Below are positions 9,131-20,156 of a stretch of DNA of 64,000 nt, in pieces. Below the pieces are notes generated by a model that did not search any database, had not been told where the DNA came from, and saw only the letters and a list, made by a program, of their open reading frames with translations. Location of the stretch: NCBI RefSeq assembly GCF_028640845.1, contig NC_080539.1, positions 104,806,554 to 104,870,553 on the forward strand, in the 5' to 3' direction. Source of the DNA: Ahaetulla prasina. Lineage: Eukaryota; Chordata; Lepidosauria; Squamata; Colubridae. Made by a program: the position numbers and the translations under genes. How positions within the stretch are numbered: the stretch's first letter is position 1; each line of letters begins with the position of its first letter.

Positions 9131-9689
9131 GCTGAAGCCATCTTGTGCTGCCTCACAGTTGCCATGAAGCCTGAGAAAGAAGGGGAGGGGGAAGGTAGTA
9201 GATAGCCCAGCTTACAGTCAAAATAAAAAGTTTTCCTGTGGGAACCAAGGTCATCATAACAGGTGGCTGGTGAAGTGGGAGAGTATATTCATTGGACAAT
9301 GTGACTGATGACACTGGGGTGGGGAGAAGTTTTTATTTTTTTAATTAGATGAAAACCTCGGGAACTTTCAGAGTTGGTTTTCACCAGCTGTGCTGTTATG
9401 ATGTATCCAATAAACATGTTCTTAGAGGATTCTATCTGCCTTGGAGTTCTGCTTTCAATGGGTGCATTACTCAGAACCCTGACAGGTGGCTCATCAGGGC
9501 TTTGGGAGTGGATGTCACTTCTTCATAACATTTGAATTAGGAAAGACCATGCTCGGGTACATGAGCACCAATAAATTAAGCTTAAATCCTGGGGAGAGAA
9601 GAAGAGTTTTGAGTATTGGAGAACTACTCATTCCAAATGGTGTTATGTAGACTCAGAAAAACAGGCAGATGATTTGCAGGAACTTTTAA
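9131..9689. other. unannotated sequence
   Basis: No clear feature was found. An AATAAA at about 9410 is followed by a stretch ending ACCCTGACA at about 9475-9483. It looks like the right end of an LTR, but no left end or duplication was found. Confidence 0.45.
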
Positions 9690-10045
9690 AATCATCAGTA
9701 GTAGTGGAGATCCAAGTGATCTCCATAGCTGGAAATATGTATTGCCACTTTCATCTGGAATATCAACTATGCCCTTTGCTGGAAAGGATAGTCTACCTAC
9801 AGCAATTCACAGGTTGGTAAACTTACATTTAGATTACTAGAATGTATTCTATAGGGGGAGGATGCCCTTGAAGACATTCTGGAAAGTTCAAGTAATGCAG
9901 AACATTGCATCCAGGGTACTGACTAGAATTCAAGATTTGGGATGATCATAAGACTCTAAATAACATGGCACTAGGATAGTAGTCAGTGTATCGTCACAGT
10001 TATTAGACCTGGCCAGTCAGTCAGATCTTTGGGGGAGATCCTCTA
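9690..10045 (+). pseudogene. Degenerate L2-group LINE C-terminal fragment
   Basis: The segment 9825-9930 aligns by eye with the 'leu-asp-tyr-cys-asn' and 'leu-val-gln-asn-ala-ala' part of the ORF2 C-terminus seen at 19900-20150 and 33034-33200. The corresponding 3' end lies at 10605-10812, displaced by later insertions. Confidence 0.55.
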
Positions 10046-10049
10046 TAGG

Positions 10050-10437
10050 TGTCAGCGTTCCAGGAAAAACCCCCAACTCCAAGTAAAAACTCCGAAGCAA
10101 GCATCTTTCAAAGTTCTATTTACTAGGATAGGTAACTGGCACAACTGGGAAAACCCGAATCTGAGTGGTCCAGGTTTTCCCTCAGTAAATCAAAACCCCC
10201 CAAACCATCCCCTCACTCCTCCATCAATCACATGCTCCAATCGCCAACCGTCCCATCTTGAGACATCACTCCGACCACTCCTTCTCCAGATGTAGGATCG
10301 GCCTGACCTTGACCAACAGGAAGAATATTATTATGTCTAAAGACAACCCCTCTACTAAATCCCCCCTCCTACTTTCCCATACATGAGAAAGTGGCAGCAC
10401 GGAAGCTTCTGGCCTAATATGGCTTCCAAAGCTGACA
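10050..10437 (-). mobile_element. Candidate solo LTR
   Basis: The 388-bp segment starts TGTCAGC and ends GCTGACA. Flanks are ATAGG (10045-10049) and ATAGT (10438-10442), a 4 of 5 match for a target duplication. Read on the minus strand it ends with a poly(A)-signal-like AGTAAATA followed by a U5-like stretch ending TGACA. No internal retroviral sequence adjoins. The LTR identity is inferred from structure only. Confidence 0.55.
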
Positions 10438-10504
10438 ATAGTTCTTGAGGACTATTGAATGCCATATCATAGTTGCAAACAGAAGAACATCTTAATAACA
10501 TTGT

Positions 10505-10590
10505 TAATTGCACCAAGACAAATTCCTTGTGTGTTCAATCACACTTGGCCAATAAAAAATTCTATTCTGTTCTGTTCTGTTCTGTTCTAA
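10505..10590 (+). mobile_element. Snake-type LINE 3' tail with (ATTCT/GTTCT)n
   Basis: A severely 5'-truncated copy has the same terminal phrase as at 5390-5450, followed by short ATTCT and GTTCT units. It is inserted in the old L2-group copy. Confidence 0.75.
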
Positions 10591-10604
10591 TACTCTGCAA
10601 CAGT

Positions 10605-10815
10605 CTTTAAGAGGCATCTGTTGAAAACTTGGCTGTTTTCCCAGGCCTTTCCCCCACTTTTTAAATGAATAGGTTTACCTGAATATTATTTTTTATAGTT
10701 GTCTTATACTGTTCAAATCTTGTTTCATTACATACTTTATTACTGTTTTTTAATTGCAAACCATCTTGAGATACTTTAGCAAATGAAACAGTATATAAAT
10801 ACATTAAATAAGGAA
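10605..10815 (+). mobile_element. L2-group LINE 3' UTR, old copy
   Basis: The end pattern 'aaccatcttgagatacttt' followed by 'gtatataaatacattaaata' is a decayed form of the CCGCCCTGAG hairpin and ATAAA tail of L2-like LINEs. It continues the fragment at 9690-10045. Confidence 0.6.
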
Positions 10816-12157
10816 GTACAATATGTTACATTCTGATATATCGGCCTCATAAATTAAAAGTTTCACAACTATCAGACATTCAAAAACAGTATTCTGACTG
10901 ATCACAGCACATTATTATGGTATTTGAATCAGCTAAGCTGACTTAAATTTTGTGAAGCATGTAGTCTAAGAAAAAAGCCTTATCAAATCACTCTCAGCTC
11001 TAGAATTATTTTTAATAGCTTATACATAACTGAAAGCTTACATGATGTCATTGAAATTCACATGATTTGTACAAAAGCACAGTATATGCTATGGTACACG
11101 ATGTATCTGCTATAACATTGCTTGCCATTTAGTTATCCTGAATTTCACTGTTATTTATAATCACGTTTTGAAAAATAAATAAAGATTCCCATCAGGAAAC
11201 CTTTTGCCAACAAAATGGAAGAACATCCAGGTTGGTATTACGCTTATTATAAGTTGATTTGATGCTAATTGCTGTGGCTAACATCATAACGTGCAAACAT
11301 ATATGGACCTGGCAAACTATAAGAGCTTTAAATGGTTGGTTTTGGAAAAAGAATTCTGTTCCAGTTTTTCCTAATTGTTTAATTTAAGAATATTGTGAAA
11401 CACTTGTAGACTTAGAAACCTGCAAGGAAATAATCATTGCTCTGAAGCTACCAGATTTTCATAATGGAAACTGACACCATTCATCCCTCTGGTGAAACAG
11501 AGAGGGACAAGGTCTCTCAGGGATAATACAATTAATATAAGAAGACTACTATATTTAGCACTCAGGACAAGAAGAACAAGAAAAGAAAAATAAGCTATGG
11601 TAAAGCTGCTTCAAGGACAGCTAAAATTAACACAGGAGAACACTACCGTATAGCAATCTTATATGTATTAATTTAAGGTTATTTCCTGGTACATGGCTTT
11701 GGCCCTGCAACCAATTTTTTCCATAATTGCCATTTGATTTGTGTTTGGAGCTTTTTAAAATCGATTTTGCATTTTGAATGTCAAATTTGTACCTCAGATC
11801 TTCTACACAAATCATTTAGGCTTTTTTGTTATCTTTTTTTTTTTTATGAGACGGATTGGCTTCACAAGTAAATTATGTTTTATAGTATTTTTTTTTCCCT
11901 GTGAGAAGAACCAAAATCTTCTCTTTGCTATAGGAAAATAATGGATGTAATAATTTTATTTCTTTATTAATGAGAACCCCAACAGTGTCTGGTGAGGGCA
12001 GAGTTTGTACTATTGGACTGGAGCTACATTATGCATATAATAGCAAACATGCAAGGATTGTTTAGGATGAATGGAAGGAGTTCTCCAAAGGTAAATGTTT
12101 GAAAAACACTGCAAGATACTGCTATATGATCTGCTATCAGTGCTGTTAAATATTAAC
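10816..12157. other. unannotated AT-rich sequence
   Basis: I see no coding region or named repeat. Short T-runs occur at 11830-11842 and 11889-11896. Confidence 0.55.
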
Positions 12158-12159
12158 TA

Positions 12160-13037
12160 CAGGTAAGTCCTTATCACCACAATGGAGCCAAAAATTTCAG
12201 TTGCTAAGCGAGACAGTTGTTAAGTGAATTTTGCCCTATTTTACAACCTTTCTTGCCACAGTTAAGGTACTAACATGGTTGTTAAGTGGCTGCTCCATTG
12301 ACTTTGCTTGTCACAAGGTGATGACATGACCCTGGGATACTGCAGTTGTCATAAATACGAGTCAGTTACCAAGCATCTGAATTTAGATCACATGACCATG
12401 GGATGCCACAATGGTCGTAAGTGTGAAAAATGATTATAAGTCACTTTTTTCAGTGCCTTTGTAACTTCGAACAGTTCCTAAATCAGTGGTAGTCAACCTG
12501 GTCCCTACCGCCCACTAGTGGGCGTTCCAGCTTTCATGGTGGGCGGTAGGGGTTTTGTCTGATACTGAAGTACTTTCCTTTTTTAAAAATTTAATTGACT
12601 TTTTAAAAAAATTTCATAGCATTATTTAAAAACATTTTCATTAGGTTTTCATAAAATTCTCTGTGACAATTTAAATTTCTGAAAATATACTATTTGTATC
12701 ACCCGCACATAAGTTTAGTTGACGTTACGTAAGTGAAACTAAATAGCGCTATAGTGCGACCGCAAACAAAAGAGCCTCGTCCCAGAATAGTTCGCGCATC
12801 TCCCCCCACACCACCCAGCTGTAACAGAAAAGCAGAGCTGGTAGCTGGAGCCCTCCCACAAACCCAATCTACGATGCACAAGAGGCATGCGCAGACGATG
12901 ATACACGGCGTATTACTGTGGAACCGGTGGGCGGTTAGAAAATTTTACTACTAATAGAGATACAAAAGTGGCCGGTAGGTATTAAAAGGTTGACTACCCC
13001 TGTCCTAAATGAACTGTTGCAACTCAGGGACTGCCCT
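12160..13037. mobile_element. Mariner-like MITE interrupted by a hAT element
   Basis: The left end CAGGTAAGTCC follows TA at 12158-12159. The interior matches the copies at 28067-28446 and 43384-43775: phrases such as 'ttgctaagcgagac', 'tcacatgaccatggg' and 'agtcacttttttcagtgcc'. The right end (about 13015-13037) is decayed. A hAT element at 12484-13002 splits it. Family consensus ends appear to be CAGGTAGTCCTCGACTTA with TA duplication. Confidence 0.8.
12484..13002. mobile_element. hAT nonautonomous element nested in mariner-like MITE
   Basis: The 519-bp element has CAGTGGTAGTCAACCT and inverted AGGTTGACTACCCCTG ends. A perfect 8-bp duplication TCCTAAAT lies at 12476-12483 and 13003-13010. 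A short palindromic stretch lies near 12510-12550 ('taccgcccactagtgggcg'). The interior has no transposase. Confidence 0.92.
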
Positions 13038-14205
13038 ATTTTATATATTTAAAACATAAATTAACATAAAAATATAAATATATGAATATATTATATTCTT
13101 TAAATATAAACAAATACGTAAATCTTTGGGCACCATTGTACATCAACCACATTGCAAAATATCAGCTGCTAGATAGAAATATTGAACCAGCACATCACTG
13201 AGTTTCAAGGAAAAAAAAGACAATGATTCAAAGAACATTCTCAAGTACTCATGAAATACCTTGAGCTTGCTGTATTTGGCAACATTCCTAAAAAGAAATG
13301 TTGAGGAAGATTACACTTACATCTAGTTTCCAGCTTAATAAGAATTAGAAACCCTTGATTGGACCATCACTGAAACATTAAACCTGAAGAGGTACATTGT
13401 TGTGATTCCCTGTAAAACTCAACTGTTTGGTTAATTTTATATTTTAGTCAACTAAAATGACACAGAGAAAAATCATTGATAATAACCCGAAATGAAATAG
13501 GAGATAGAAAGAAAATAGCAGAGGATAACTATTTTCAGAAAAGAGCATGGCCGGAAAACAATTTAAATAATTGTTCCAGTTCTGAAATTATAGTGTAATT
13601 GGACAGAAGGGTGTGCTAAGTAAATAGGAAAAAAAGAGTCCAAGAACCATGCTCTGAATGCAGCAATGGTGTAAATGACATAAATGAATGACTTACTGGC
13701 CTTTAGACTGCCTTCCATATTAGGTTACCATATGACCTAATTTCTGCTGCCATTGAATGAGAGGAAAAGCAAGGCTTATTGTGAATAAAGCTGACAATTC
13801 CACATGCTTCCATTTTCACCAGTAGATCTTCTGCATTTCGTAGCAATCTACCCCCCTCCCCAGGTAGAAAAGCAATGTAGGCAAGGAGATTCAGTAAATA
13901 AATCAAATCAAGGTTTTCATCAATAAATTAGAAGCCAGATGGCTGAAATGGCTTCAACAATCCATTAGGTGAGTTGGAATATAAAAATCTGTCCAATGTC
14001 CTTGAAAAATTACCACAAATTATAGCGTTTGGCTTTGTCAAAGCAATCAGGAAAACAAGAGATCCCTTTGGATACTAACTTCATTCTTTCTCCTAGAAAA
14101 GTACAAGAAGTTGTTAATTAAGCTGGTGGCCCTACTGACTATTTAGCTTCCAGAAAGAAAACAGTAATTCTGGAAGGTGGTCAATTTACCTATTTCTGAT
14201 TTTCT
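13038..14205. other. unannotated sequence
   Basis: AT-rich, with no gene or recognisable repeat. Confidence 0.55.
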
Positions 14206-14213
14206 GTTTAGAG

Positions 14214-14338
14214 CAGGGTGTCAAACTTGTGGTGTCACATTGTTGTCACATGACCTTTTGTGACGTTTTTCCCATTCACAGAGCTGAGTGGACGTGGCCT
14301 GGGCATCTGGCCCACAGGCTGTCAGTTTGACATCCCTG
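14214..14338. mobile_element. hAT-type MITE, 125 bp
   Basis: The ends are CAGGGTGTCAAACT and AGTTTGACATCCCTG. The 8-bp duplication GTTTAGAG is perfect at 14206-14213 and 14339-14346. Confidence 0.9.
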
Positions 14339-14353
14339 GTTTAGAGGATGAAG

Positions 14354-14574
14354 CAGGGATGAACTCTAGCAGGTTCCGACAGGTGCTGGAGAGCCAGTAG
14401 TGGAAATTTTGAGCAGTTTGGAGAACTGGCAAATACCACCTCTGGCTGGCCCCGGAGTGGGGTGGGAATGAAGATTTCACAATATCCTTCCTCTGCCACG
14501 CCCACCAAGCCACACCATGCCCATCAAGCCATGCCCACAAAACTAATAGTAAAAAAAATTGGATTTTACCATTG
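14354..14574 (-). mobile_element. hAT-type MITE of the six-copy family
   Basis: A perfect duplication GGATGAAG lies at 14346-14353 and 14575-14582. The interior matches, in reverse, the elements at 18539, 39317 and 40381: phrases such as 'ccagccagaggtggtattt' and 'gggtgtggcttggtggg'. It lies only 15 bp from the previous insertion. Confidence 0.92.
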
Positions 14575-14582
14575 GGATGAAG

Positions 14583-15157
14583 GATTTTGAAAGGGATTCA
14601 TTCACTAAACATTTTTGCAAAAGATATTCATGTAGGTTTTAAAATACCAAGGAGCACATCAGTAAAATACAGACTAACATGAAATGTTATTTAGAGATAC
14701 CAGAACCAAGAAGTCACCCAAAAGGCAACAGGACTACTGGATGAAGAAAGTATTTGCATTTGATGTCCCAGCAGAAAACACAGTGGGCTGCCCAGGGTTG
14801 AATGCAATTTTTTTCCAGAGGAAATCTGAAGAATTGAGGCATTAAGAGGTGATGAAATATTAGGCATCGGGGGCAAACTGACAGCAATAGGTTGAAATGG
14901 TATCAGTTGGTCTAGAGAGGGTACCCACTCAGAAGGTCTGAAAAAAAGCATAGGTTAAATTCATGATTTCTAACAATAAGTATCTAATACTGAGTTCTCT
15001 ACAAGAGCAATGGAAAATGGTCAGAGTAATACCAATTTTAAAATGTTGCAAGAAATTATTAATACCAATTTTATGTGAATTTAAGAAATTAAATGTTACA
15101 AGAATCACAAAGCTAAAAGAAGCCATCTTATCGCAAACCTTATAATTAAATAAGGCT
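14583..15157. other. unannotated sequence
   Basis: No gene or repeat was recognised. Confidence 0.55.
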
Positions 15158-15168
15158 ACCAGATTTGG

Positions 15169-15522
15169 GATGTGGTGGCTCAGTGGCTAAGATGCTGAGC
15201 TTGTCAATCGAAAGGTCGGCAGTTCAGCGTTTCGAATCCCTAGTGCCACGTAATGGGGTGAGCTCCCATTGCTTATCCCAGCTTCTGCCAACCTAGCAGT
15301 TCGAAAGCACATAAAAAATACAAGTAGAAAAATAGGGACCCCCTTTGGTGGGAAGGTAACAGTGTTACGTGCGCCTTTTGGTGTTTAGTCATTCCGGCCA
15401 CATGACCACAGAGTCATCTTTGGACAGCGTTGTCTCTTCGGCTTTGAAACGGAGATGAGCATTGCCCCCTAGAGTTGGGAACAACTAGCACATATGTGCG
15501 AGGGGAACTTTACCTTTACCTT
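15169..15522 (+). mobile_element. Sauria-type tRNA-derived SINE
   Basis: The 354-bp SINE has an A box ('tggctcagtggct', near 15176-15188) and a B box ('gtttcgaatcc', near 15229-15239) in a tRNA-like head, so Pol III promoter elements are present. The 3' part ends 'acaactagcac...aggggaacttt' with (ACCTTT)n, like the Sauria SINE tail that is thought to use BovB reverse transcriptase. The 11-bp duplication ACCAGATTTGG at 15158-15168 and 15523-15533 is perfect. Other copies are at 41140, 47279 (-) and 18455 (-). Confidence 0.9.
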
Positions 15523-15533
15523 ACCAGATTTGG

Positions 15534-16299
15534 CCTGCAAGAATTCTGATGGCCACTAGATAGCAACAGAGAGATACAGAAATTTTCAACTTTTTGCTGC
15601 CCTCTAAAGGCCATCTCGATTTTGCATGCAAGTTCTCATAACTCTATAGCTAAATTATGGAGTTTCCTACTAGAAATTGTAATAATAGTCATTAATGTTT
15701 CTGACTTTACAGGGAGTATAACACATTCATTGTAAGGTGGTTCTTAATGGTGATTTACTGTCCTATAGCTGTCCTATATAACATCAGTTGGGAAGCAACT
15801 ACAGGCAAGCCTTTGCATTCTCCTGTTCTTATGTGTTTCCCATTGGCATCTAGGGGCCGCTGTAGAAACAGAACATTGGACTAAACAAGGCCTTGGATTT
15901 GATCCAACAGGACTTTTGTTGTGTTCCTATTCAATGAATAGCATCTGACAAAACTGCCATTCACATTTGGTCAGCTGCATTAGACTAGGCAGGTCACGAG
16001 AGTGTAGGCTTGAATGATTGAATCATGTATTAAGAGGAGATTATCGCTTCCTAGTATAAAGTCATACACCCTCTAGGCATGCAAAATAGGTCAGAAAGAA
16101 CACAATATGCTCACATGGTGGGAATGGAAAGATTGTGTTTCTGTAAAAGTTTTACAAGCTATATGGTTGTAATCTTATGCTTCTTGTGCTCCACTGCTGG
16201 TGAGCAGAATCTGGCTGAGATTTAAATATGTTACATGGCCCCATCTCCATAAAGGAAAACAAATTAATCTCTGATTCCTTGTAACCTACTTATTTATTC
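15534..16299. other. unannotated sequence
   Basis: No gene or clear repeat. Confidence 0.5.
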
Positions 16300-16545
16300 G
16301 TGCAGGACTGGCATAGAAATTTTTAAATAAATTTTTAGCAGTTTTAATATTTTGATTTAATTTGGAGTTTTTATGTTCTTAATAGTTTTAATCTGGCCTG
16401 ATGTTTAATAAGATTTTTAAAATTGTTTTTACTATGTATGTTGTATTGTTTTTTTATTACGGCTGTGAACCGCCCTGAGTCCTTCGGGAGAAGGGCGGTT
16501 TAAAAATCTAAATAAACTAAACTAAATAAACTAAAATAAACAATA
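16300..16545 (+). mobile_element. L2-like LINE 3' end
   Basis: The 3' UTR ends with the hairpin CCGCCCT...AGGGCGG at about 16471-16499, including the TCCTTCGGGA inner stem-loop, and an (ATAAACTA)n-like tail. It is the same end as in the LINEs at 22345 and 33655. Confidence 0.8.
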
Positions 16546-17390
16546 GCTTAAAGTAAATTGGGTTTTAATGGGGAAGGGGAGAGGTTTGAAGTAGTAGAAG
16601 AATGTGCAGTTTGAAGAAAGCATATTTTGAACCATACCATTCTTATGGCCAGTTAATATATTTAACAAGATCAAATAATAGGCCCATAGCTGGGTTTCAA
16701 TGCCATATTAAAACCCTACCAATTTTAGATACCTAACAACCTTTCAGATACATCTATTTTTTGAATAGGTTTCAGAGGGAGAAATCCTCATTTCTGTTTT
16801 AAATGAAGGTTTATGTGTAAAGCTGTTGCAAGGTGGGAACCTTGATACAAAGTCTCAACAGAAAAACTTTGAAACATGCAATCTATCACCTGTATGTATA
16901 AATTGAAATGTCCTGTCCCACAGTTTTGGATTGCATTCAGCAAACTCAGAGATAAATATTTCAGGACTGACCAGTATGCATTCTGAGAAGTAAATGGTTC
17001 TCAAGCTTTCTTATTAATTATTTTGTAATAAAGTCTTTAAGTTGTGTGTGTGTGTGTACTTTTGCATATATATATTGTGAAGCTGGTTGATCAAAGGTTT
17101 TGTGGGATTATATCACATCAGAGGGTAATATCCTTTTTAGATGCTTTATTTGGGATCATCAGAAAGTTGTTAAGCAGCTGCGTCTTGCACAATTGCTTTG
17201 AACCCAAATTCAGAATGTCTTATTCATAGGTCAGTAGTCTGATCATGTTTTGATCATTCCAAAAGTGTTCTGAATTAGAAACCTCCCCGTTTCAAGCTTA
17301 GAATATACGTTATGGCCAGAACAGCTATTTTGATCACAAAATCGTTTTCTTTGAGCTCAGAACATTTAAAATGTGTACACTGTACACCAC
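16546..17390. other. unannotated sequence with a short (TG)n
   Basis: No gene was seen. A dinucleotide run (TG)8 lies at 17043-17058. Confidence 0.55.
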
Positions 17391-17578
17391 AGCCATGGTG
17401 GAACAGTGGTTAAAATGTGGTATTACAGGCACACTCTGCCCACAGCCTGGAGTCCAATCCTGACCGGCTCAAGGTTGATGCAGCCTTGACTCCATCCTTC
17501 CAAGGTTGGTAAAATGAGGACCCAGATTGTTGTGGGCAATATGCTGACTCTGTAAACTGCTTCGAGAGTACTATAAAT

Positions 17579-17985
17579 CAGGGGTTCCCAACCCCTGGTC
17601 CATGGTCTGGTACTGGGCTGCGATATGCCAGAAACTGGGCCATGTAAACAAACAAAGCCATATCTGCGGGAGGCAGGTAACATGTGAAACAACACCCCCT
17701 CTGGTCTGCGGAAAAAACTCTCTCCATGGAACCTGTTGGATCCGATGATGGAAGAGACAGACACAGCTCTTTCAGTAACAACAGCTCTTTATTAGTAGAC
17801 CAGTACAACCCAACAGAGTGCTAGTCTGGCAGTGTCCTCTTTTATAGAGGGCTGCCAGACAGCTTAACCAATGAGATTCAAGTACTTTCCCGCCTTTTGG
17901 GAGGACCTGAGTGAAAACTATAGCATACCCTTATATGGTAAATAACAGAACCGGTCCCTGGTGCCCAAAAGGTTGGGGGCCGCTG
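17579..17985. mobile_element. hAT element carrying a solo LTR
   Basis: The ends are CAGGGGTTCCCAACC and GGTTGGGGGCCGCTG. Flanking 8-mers CTATAAAT and CTATAAAG match at 7 of 8. Without the internal LTR it would be about 190 bp. Confidence 0.88.
17734..17947 (-). mobile_element. Solo LTR nested in the hAT element
   Basis: The 214-bp LTR begins TGTTGGATCC and ends AAATAACA on the plus strand. A perfect 5-bp duplication GAACC lies at 17729-17733 and 17948-17952. On the minus strand it reads as an LTR: CATTGG box, CTATAAAAGAG TATA box, then AATAAAGAGCTGTTGTTACT, which resembles the poly(A) region of the gypsy LTR at 878-895. It is probably a relative of that element, left by LTR-LTR recombination. 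Confidence 0.88.
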
Positions 17986-18030
17986 CTATAAAGTTCTATG
18001 AAGCAGTATATAAGTCTATGTACAATTGCT

Positions 18031-18454
18031 ATTTTTCATTTTGCATACATCTTTTTTTTAATCAGTGTATTCAGTGATAAATATCTAGTATCCTGTTCAT
18101 TCTCAAAACTTGCCCCTTAGATAAAATACCCTTCTTCACATTTAGCAGATGAGTTAAGGTCAATAAAAATAGAGTGGTCTAAATACAAACATGTTTATAC
18201 AAACATGTTTTCCTACAGGCAAAAATGGTATCCTGCATAATTGTTAGGTTTATTACTATTTTACCACTAATTCTGATTTTCCCCCCACAGATGACATTTT
18301 TCAATTCTTGAAATGGCAGAGAAACTTCCCCATGAGGCTTCTGTTGTATAATTATTCTACCTAAACACAGAATTTGGAGGTGCAGATGATATCATCTTTA
18401 TCTTGAATGTTTCCCATTTTTCCAACTCCAGCTTTTTTTCCCGTTGAAACAAAA
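18031..18454. other. unannotated sequence
   Basis: No gene or repeat was recognised. Confidence 0.5.
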
Positions 18455-19040
18455 AAAGATAAAAGTTTCCCATCAGTTGTGTCTGACTCTCTGTTTCCTA
18501 GCTGAGGAAGCTAGCATTGTCCAAAAATGCTTTTGTGGCAGTGGTGGGATTCAAAAACTTTTACTACTGGTTCTGTGGGTGTTGCTTGCTGGGTGTGGCA
18601 TGGCTTGGTGGACATGGCATACTGTAAAATTTCCATTCCTTCCCCACTCCAGGGGAAGGTTACTGCAAAATCCTCATTTCCTCCCAATCAGCTGGGACTC
18701 GGGAGGCAGAGAATAAATGAGGGTGGGGCTAGTCATTTACCGGTTCTCTGAAGTACTCGAATTTTCCACTACTGGTTTTCCAGAACTGGTCAGAACCTGC
18801 TGAATACCACCTCTGTTCTGTGGTCATGTGACTAGCATGGCTATGCACCAAAGACACACAGAATGCTGTTCCCTTCCCACCTAAGTGGTACCTATTTATC
18901 TACTTGCATTTACATGCTTTCAAACTGCTAGGTGGGTAGGAGCTAAGACAAGTAAAGGGAGCTCACCCTGTTGCACGGAGCTCAGGTCTTGAACTCGGGC
19001 TGTTAGCTCTCCAGCAGACAAGCTCAGCCATCGCTCAAGA
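18455..19040 (-). mobile_element. Sauria-type SINE split by a hAT element
   Basis: This is the reverse complement of the SINE at 15169. The 3' tail side lies at 18455-18538 and the tRNA-like head at about 18950-19040, with 'ctacttgcatttacatgctt' between. The hAT element occupies 18539-18815. Confidence 0.75.
18539..18815 (+). mobile_element. hAT-type MITE of the six-copy family
   Basis: The ends are CAGTGGTGGGATTC and ATACCACCTCTG. Flanking TTTTGTGG and TTCTGTGG match at 7 of 8. The interior is like 40381-40643. Confidence 0.88.
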
Positions 19041-19387
19041 TAAAACAAAAATAATACACTATCAGAGAGGTAGCATTGGGCTGGTATGAGAAGCATAATG
19101 ATCTGTGGGTTTTTTTTTTAATCAGAAGATTCCAATGAAGGAGAATATCTTTCTGTTTTATTCTCTTTCCTGGAAGATTAGAATGTTTCTTGTTCTCTAC
19201 TATTACTATTTTTAATTGGCCACAGGAAATCCCAAAAGATCTTAGAATACCTGGATATATCTCAAGCAGGGACAGAAAATACGTTGCATACATGTCTCAA
19301 AAGGGGAAAAAAAAAGATTTATTCCATGCTTTGACTTGCTGAATGCAGATTTTGATAAGTAATTTCTCAAATGGAGGAGCTTCTGAA
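19041..19387. other. unannotated sequence
   Basis: No gene or clear repeat. Confidence 0.5.
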
Positions 19388-19660
19388 TATAGGCTCTGTT
19401 TTAGGCCCAGTACTCTTCAACATCTTCATCAATGACATGGACGAGGGGATATTTTATTTTTATTTTATTTATTTATTTGATTTTTATACCGCCCTTCTCC
19501 CGAAGGACTCAGGGCGGTGTACAGGCAAGATAAAACCAACAATACAATATACAGATTAAAATCCCATTTTAAAAACTTATTTAATTAGCCTGAAATTAAA
19601 ATTACCGTAAACTAAAAACCCCGTTTAAAAATTAATAAAATTTCACATTAAAAATCCAAT

Positions 19661-20156
19661 TTAAGCCAGCCCCGCGCGGATAAAGCGATATGTCTTCAGT
19701 TCGCGACGGAATGTCCGAAGGTCAGGTATTTGACGTAAACCCGGGGGAAGCTCGTTCCAGAGTGTGGGCGCCCCCACAGAGAAGGCCCTTCCCCTGCGGG
19801 CCGCCAGCCGGCATTGTTTGGCGGACAGCACCCTGAGAAGTCCCTCTCTATGGGAGCGTACGGGTCGGTGGGAGGCGTGTGGTAGCAGCAGGCGGTCCCG
19901 TAAGTACCCAGGTCCTAAGCCATGGAGCGATTTAAAGGTCATAACCAACACCTTAAAGTGCACTCGGAAGGCCACAGGCAGCCAGTGCAGTCTGCGCAGG
20001 AGCGGTGTTACATGGGAGCTACGTGTAGCTCCCTCTATCACCCGCGCAGCTGCATTCTGGACTAACTGAAGCCTCCGAGCGCACTTCAAGGGGAGCCCCA
20101 TGTAGAGAGCATTACAGTAATCCAAGCGAGAGGTAACGAGCGCATGAGTGACTGTG
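19661..20156 (-). pseudogene. L2-like LINE ORF2 C-terminal region
   Basis: The open stretch of about 165 codons has the R-L-D-Y-C-N-A-L-Y-M-G-L-P-L segment, the N-A-A-A-R-V-I-E motif and a C-terminal W-N-E-L-P-P-G-L-R block typical of CR1/L2-group ORF2. It continues the RT at 22415-23253 across the insertion. Confidence 0.87.

Larger units (their letters stand above)
17391..18030 (+). mobile_element. tRNA-derived SINE split by a hAT element
   Basis: The SINE head ('tggtggaacagtggttaaa') and body ('aaaatgaggacccagattgt', then 'gcaatatgctgactctgtaaa') occupy 17391-17578. The end 'gcagtatataagtct' follows at 17986-18030. The same family occurs at 29415 (+), 40963 (-) and 60543 (-). A hAT element at 17579-17985 separates the two halves. 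Confidence 0.82.

Noticed and set aside
9290..9486. Possible LTR right end followed by a primer-site-like TGGCTCATCAGG
   Set aside because: No matching left end, partner LTR or gag-pol was found; the match to a tRNA is not convincing.
15169..15240. tRNA-like sequence with A and B boxes
   Set aside because: It is the head of a SINE with target duplication. Head-like copies recur at 41140 and in reverse at 18455 and 47279, so it is not a functional tRNA gene.
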